Part shown: positions 63,828 through 64,000 of the stretch, piece by piece
How positions within the stretch are numbered: position 1 is the stretch's first letter
Layout: each line of letters opens with the position of its first letter
Assembly: GCF_006345815.1 (NCBI RefSeq)
Contig: NZ_VCIG01000042.1
Coordinates: forward strand, 124,001-188,000
Origin: Ochrobactrum sp. CGA5
GTDB lineage: Bacteria > Pseudomonadota > Alphaproteobacteria > Rhizobiales > Rhizobiaceae
DNA length: 64,000 nucleotides
Direction: 5' to 3'
Notes under the pieces: generated by a model
Told to the model about the DNA's origin: nothing
Databases searched by the model: none
What the model saw: the letters and a program-made list of their open reading frames with translations, nothing else
Position numbers and translations under genes: made by a program

Positions 63828-64000
63828 TCAGGTCAACATCGATAGAAATTTTTCTCGAGATCCGTCAAAAGCAATTCGACCATCTTCTATGAAAATAACC
63901 CGGTCAACTAAGTGAAGCATATTTGACCGTCCAGTAAAGAGCAGCAATGTTGTAGACGGCTGGAGTCTTTCCGACATAATTGAACAGAATTGTTTCTCTA
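63828..64000 (-). CDS. Type I secretion-like ABC transporter ATPase, 3' end
   Basis: A partial gene entering from the right edge. The last 57 codons read SERLQPSTTLLLFTGRSN, then MLHLVDRVIFIEDGRIAFDGSREKFLSML. This is the end of an ABC ATPase domain: the H-loop region (here TGRS where a His is usual), the LVDRVIFIEDGRI segment and a short tail, as in LapB/HlyB-type exporters. The replacement of the switch His by Gly-Arg should be checked once the whole gene is seen. Confidence 0.65.
   Translation of the reverse strand, partial: EKQFCSIMSERLQPSTTLLLFTGRSNMLHLVDRVIFIEDGRIAFDGSREKFLSMLT

Overview
The window reads as an alphaproteobacterium of the order Rhizobiales, most likely Brucella/Ochrobactrum. 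The main evidence is an Omp25/Omp31-type porin, paired ECF sigma factors, an HWE histidine kinase, PE-ligase-polymerase LigD with two Ku proteins, and many candidate general-stress promoters of the EcfG type (GGAAC, 16-17 bases, nGTT). The genus is an inference; no rRNA is present.

Region 1 (1 to 16.6 kb) is a stress-response and DNA-repair block. It holds a small operon ending in a UdgX-type uracil-DNA glycosylase, a KGG-repeat protein, two related ECF sigma factors, a receiver-domain protein, an SDR dehydrogenase, a PCC-domain protein, two tail-to-tail paralogous Crp/Fnr regulators, an isochorismatase-like hydrolase, an HWE kinase gene with two frameshifts, a porin, topoisomerase IB, Ku, and a second operon of a small membrane protein, Ku and LigD. 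Most transcription units start at a candidate EcfG promoter. Three divergent promoter regions share a 14-bp palindrome close to GTACGnTAnCGTAC.

Region 2 (16.8 to 35.0 kb) looks like an integrated mobile element. It is bounded by two near-identical 32-bp sites built as 13-bp inverted arms around a 6-bp spacer, the architecture of a tyrosine-recombinase core site. Inside are a replication and excision module (AlpA-like HTH protein, unknown protein, HUH Rep-like protein), a short tyrosine recombinase followed by DUF3768 and a papain-like protease-fold protein, and cargo. The cargo is a SHOCT-domain membrane cassette with a superinfection-immunity-like protein, two Xre regulators, an HExxH protein, a 1816-residue STAND NTPase with an N-terminal nuclease-like domain, and a zinc-ribbon protein. 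The last three are a plausible, unproven anti-phage locus.

Region 3 (35.0 to 40.2 kb) is a scar zone. It has the 3' half of a tRNA-Ser(CGA), small stress genes with EcfG promoters, an FNT-family channel, a Cys-rich copper-binding protein, a multiply frameshifted relic, a P4-type integrase, and the 3' half of a tRNA-Val(GAC) that marks an attachment site.

Region 4 (40.6 to 63.8 kb) carries two parallel catabolic operons on the minus strand. Each has a complete Dpp-type ABC importer and a divergently transcribed regulator (IclR or GntR type). The first encodes an S45 penicillin-acylase-type hydrolase, two M20 peptidases and an M81 peptidase. The second encodes a C45 acyltransferase-type hydrolase, an alpha/beta hydrolase, an amidase and a PaiB-like flavin protein. 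Both look built to import and cleave N-acylated or peptide-like amides. The right edge cuts the 3' end of a type I secretion-like ABC ATPase.
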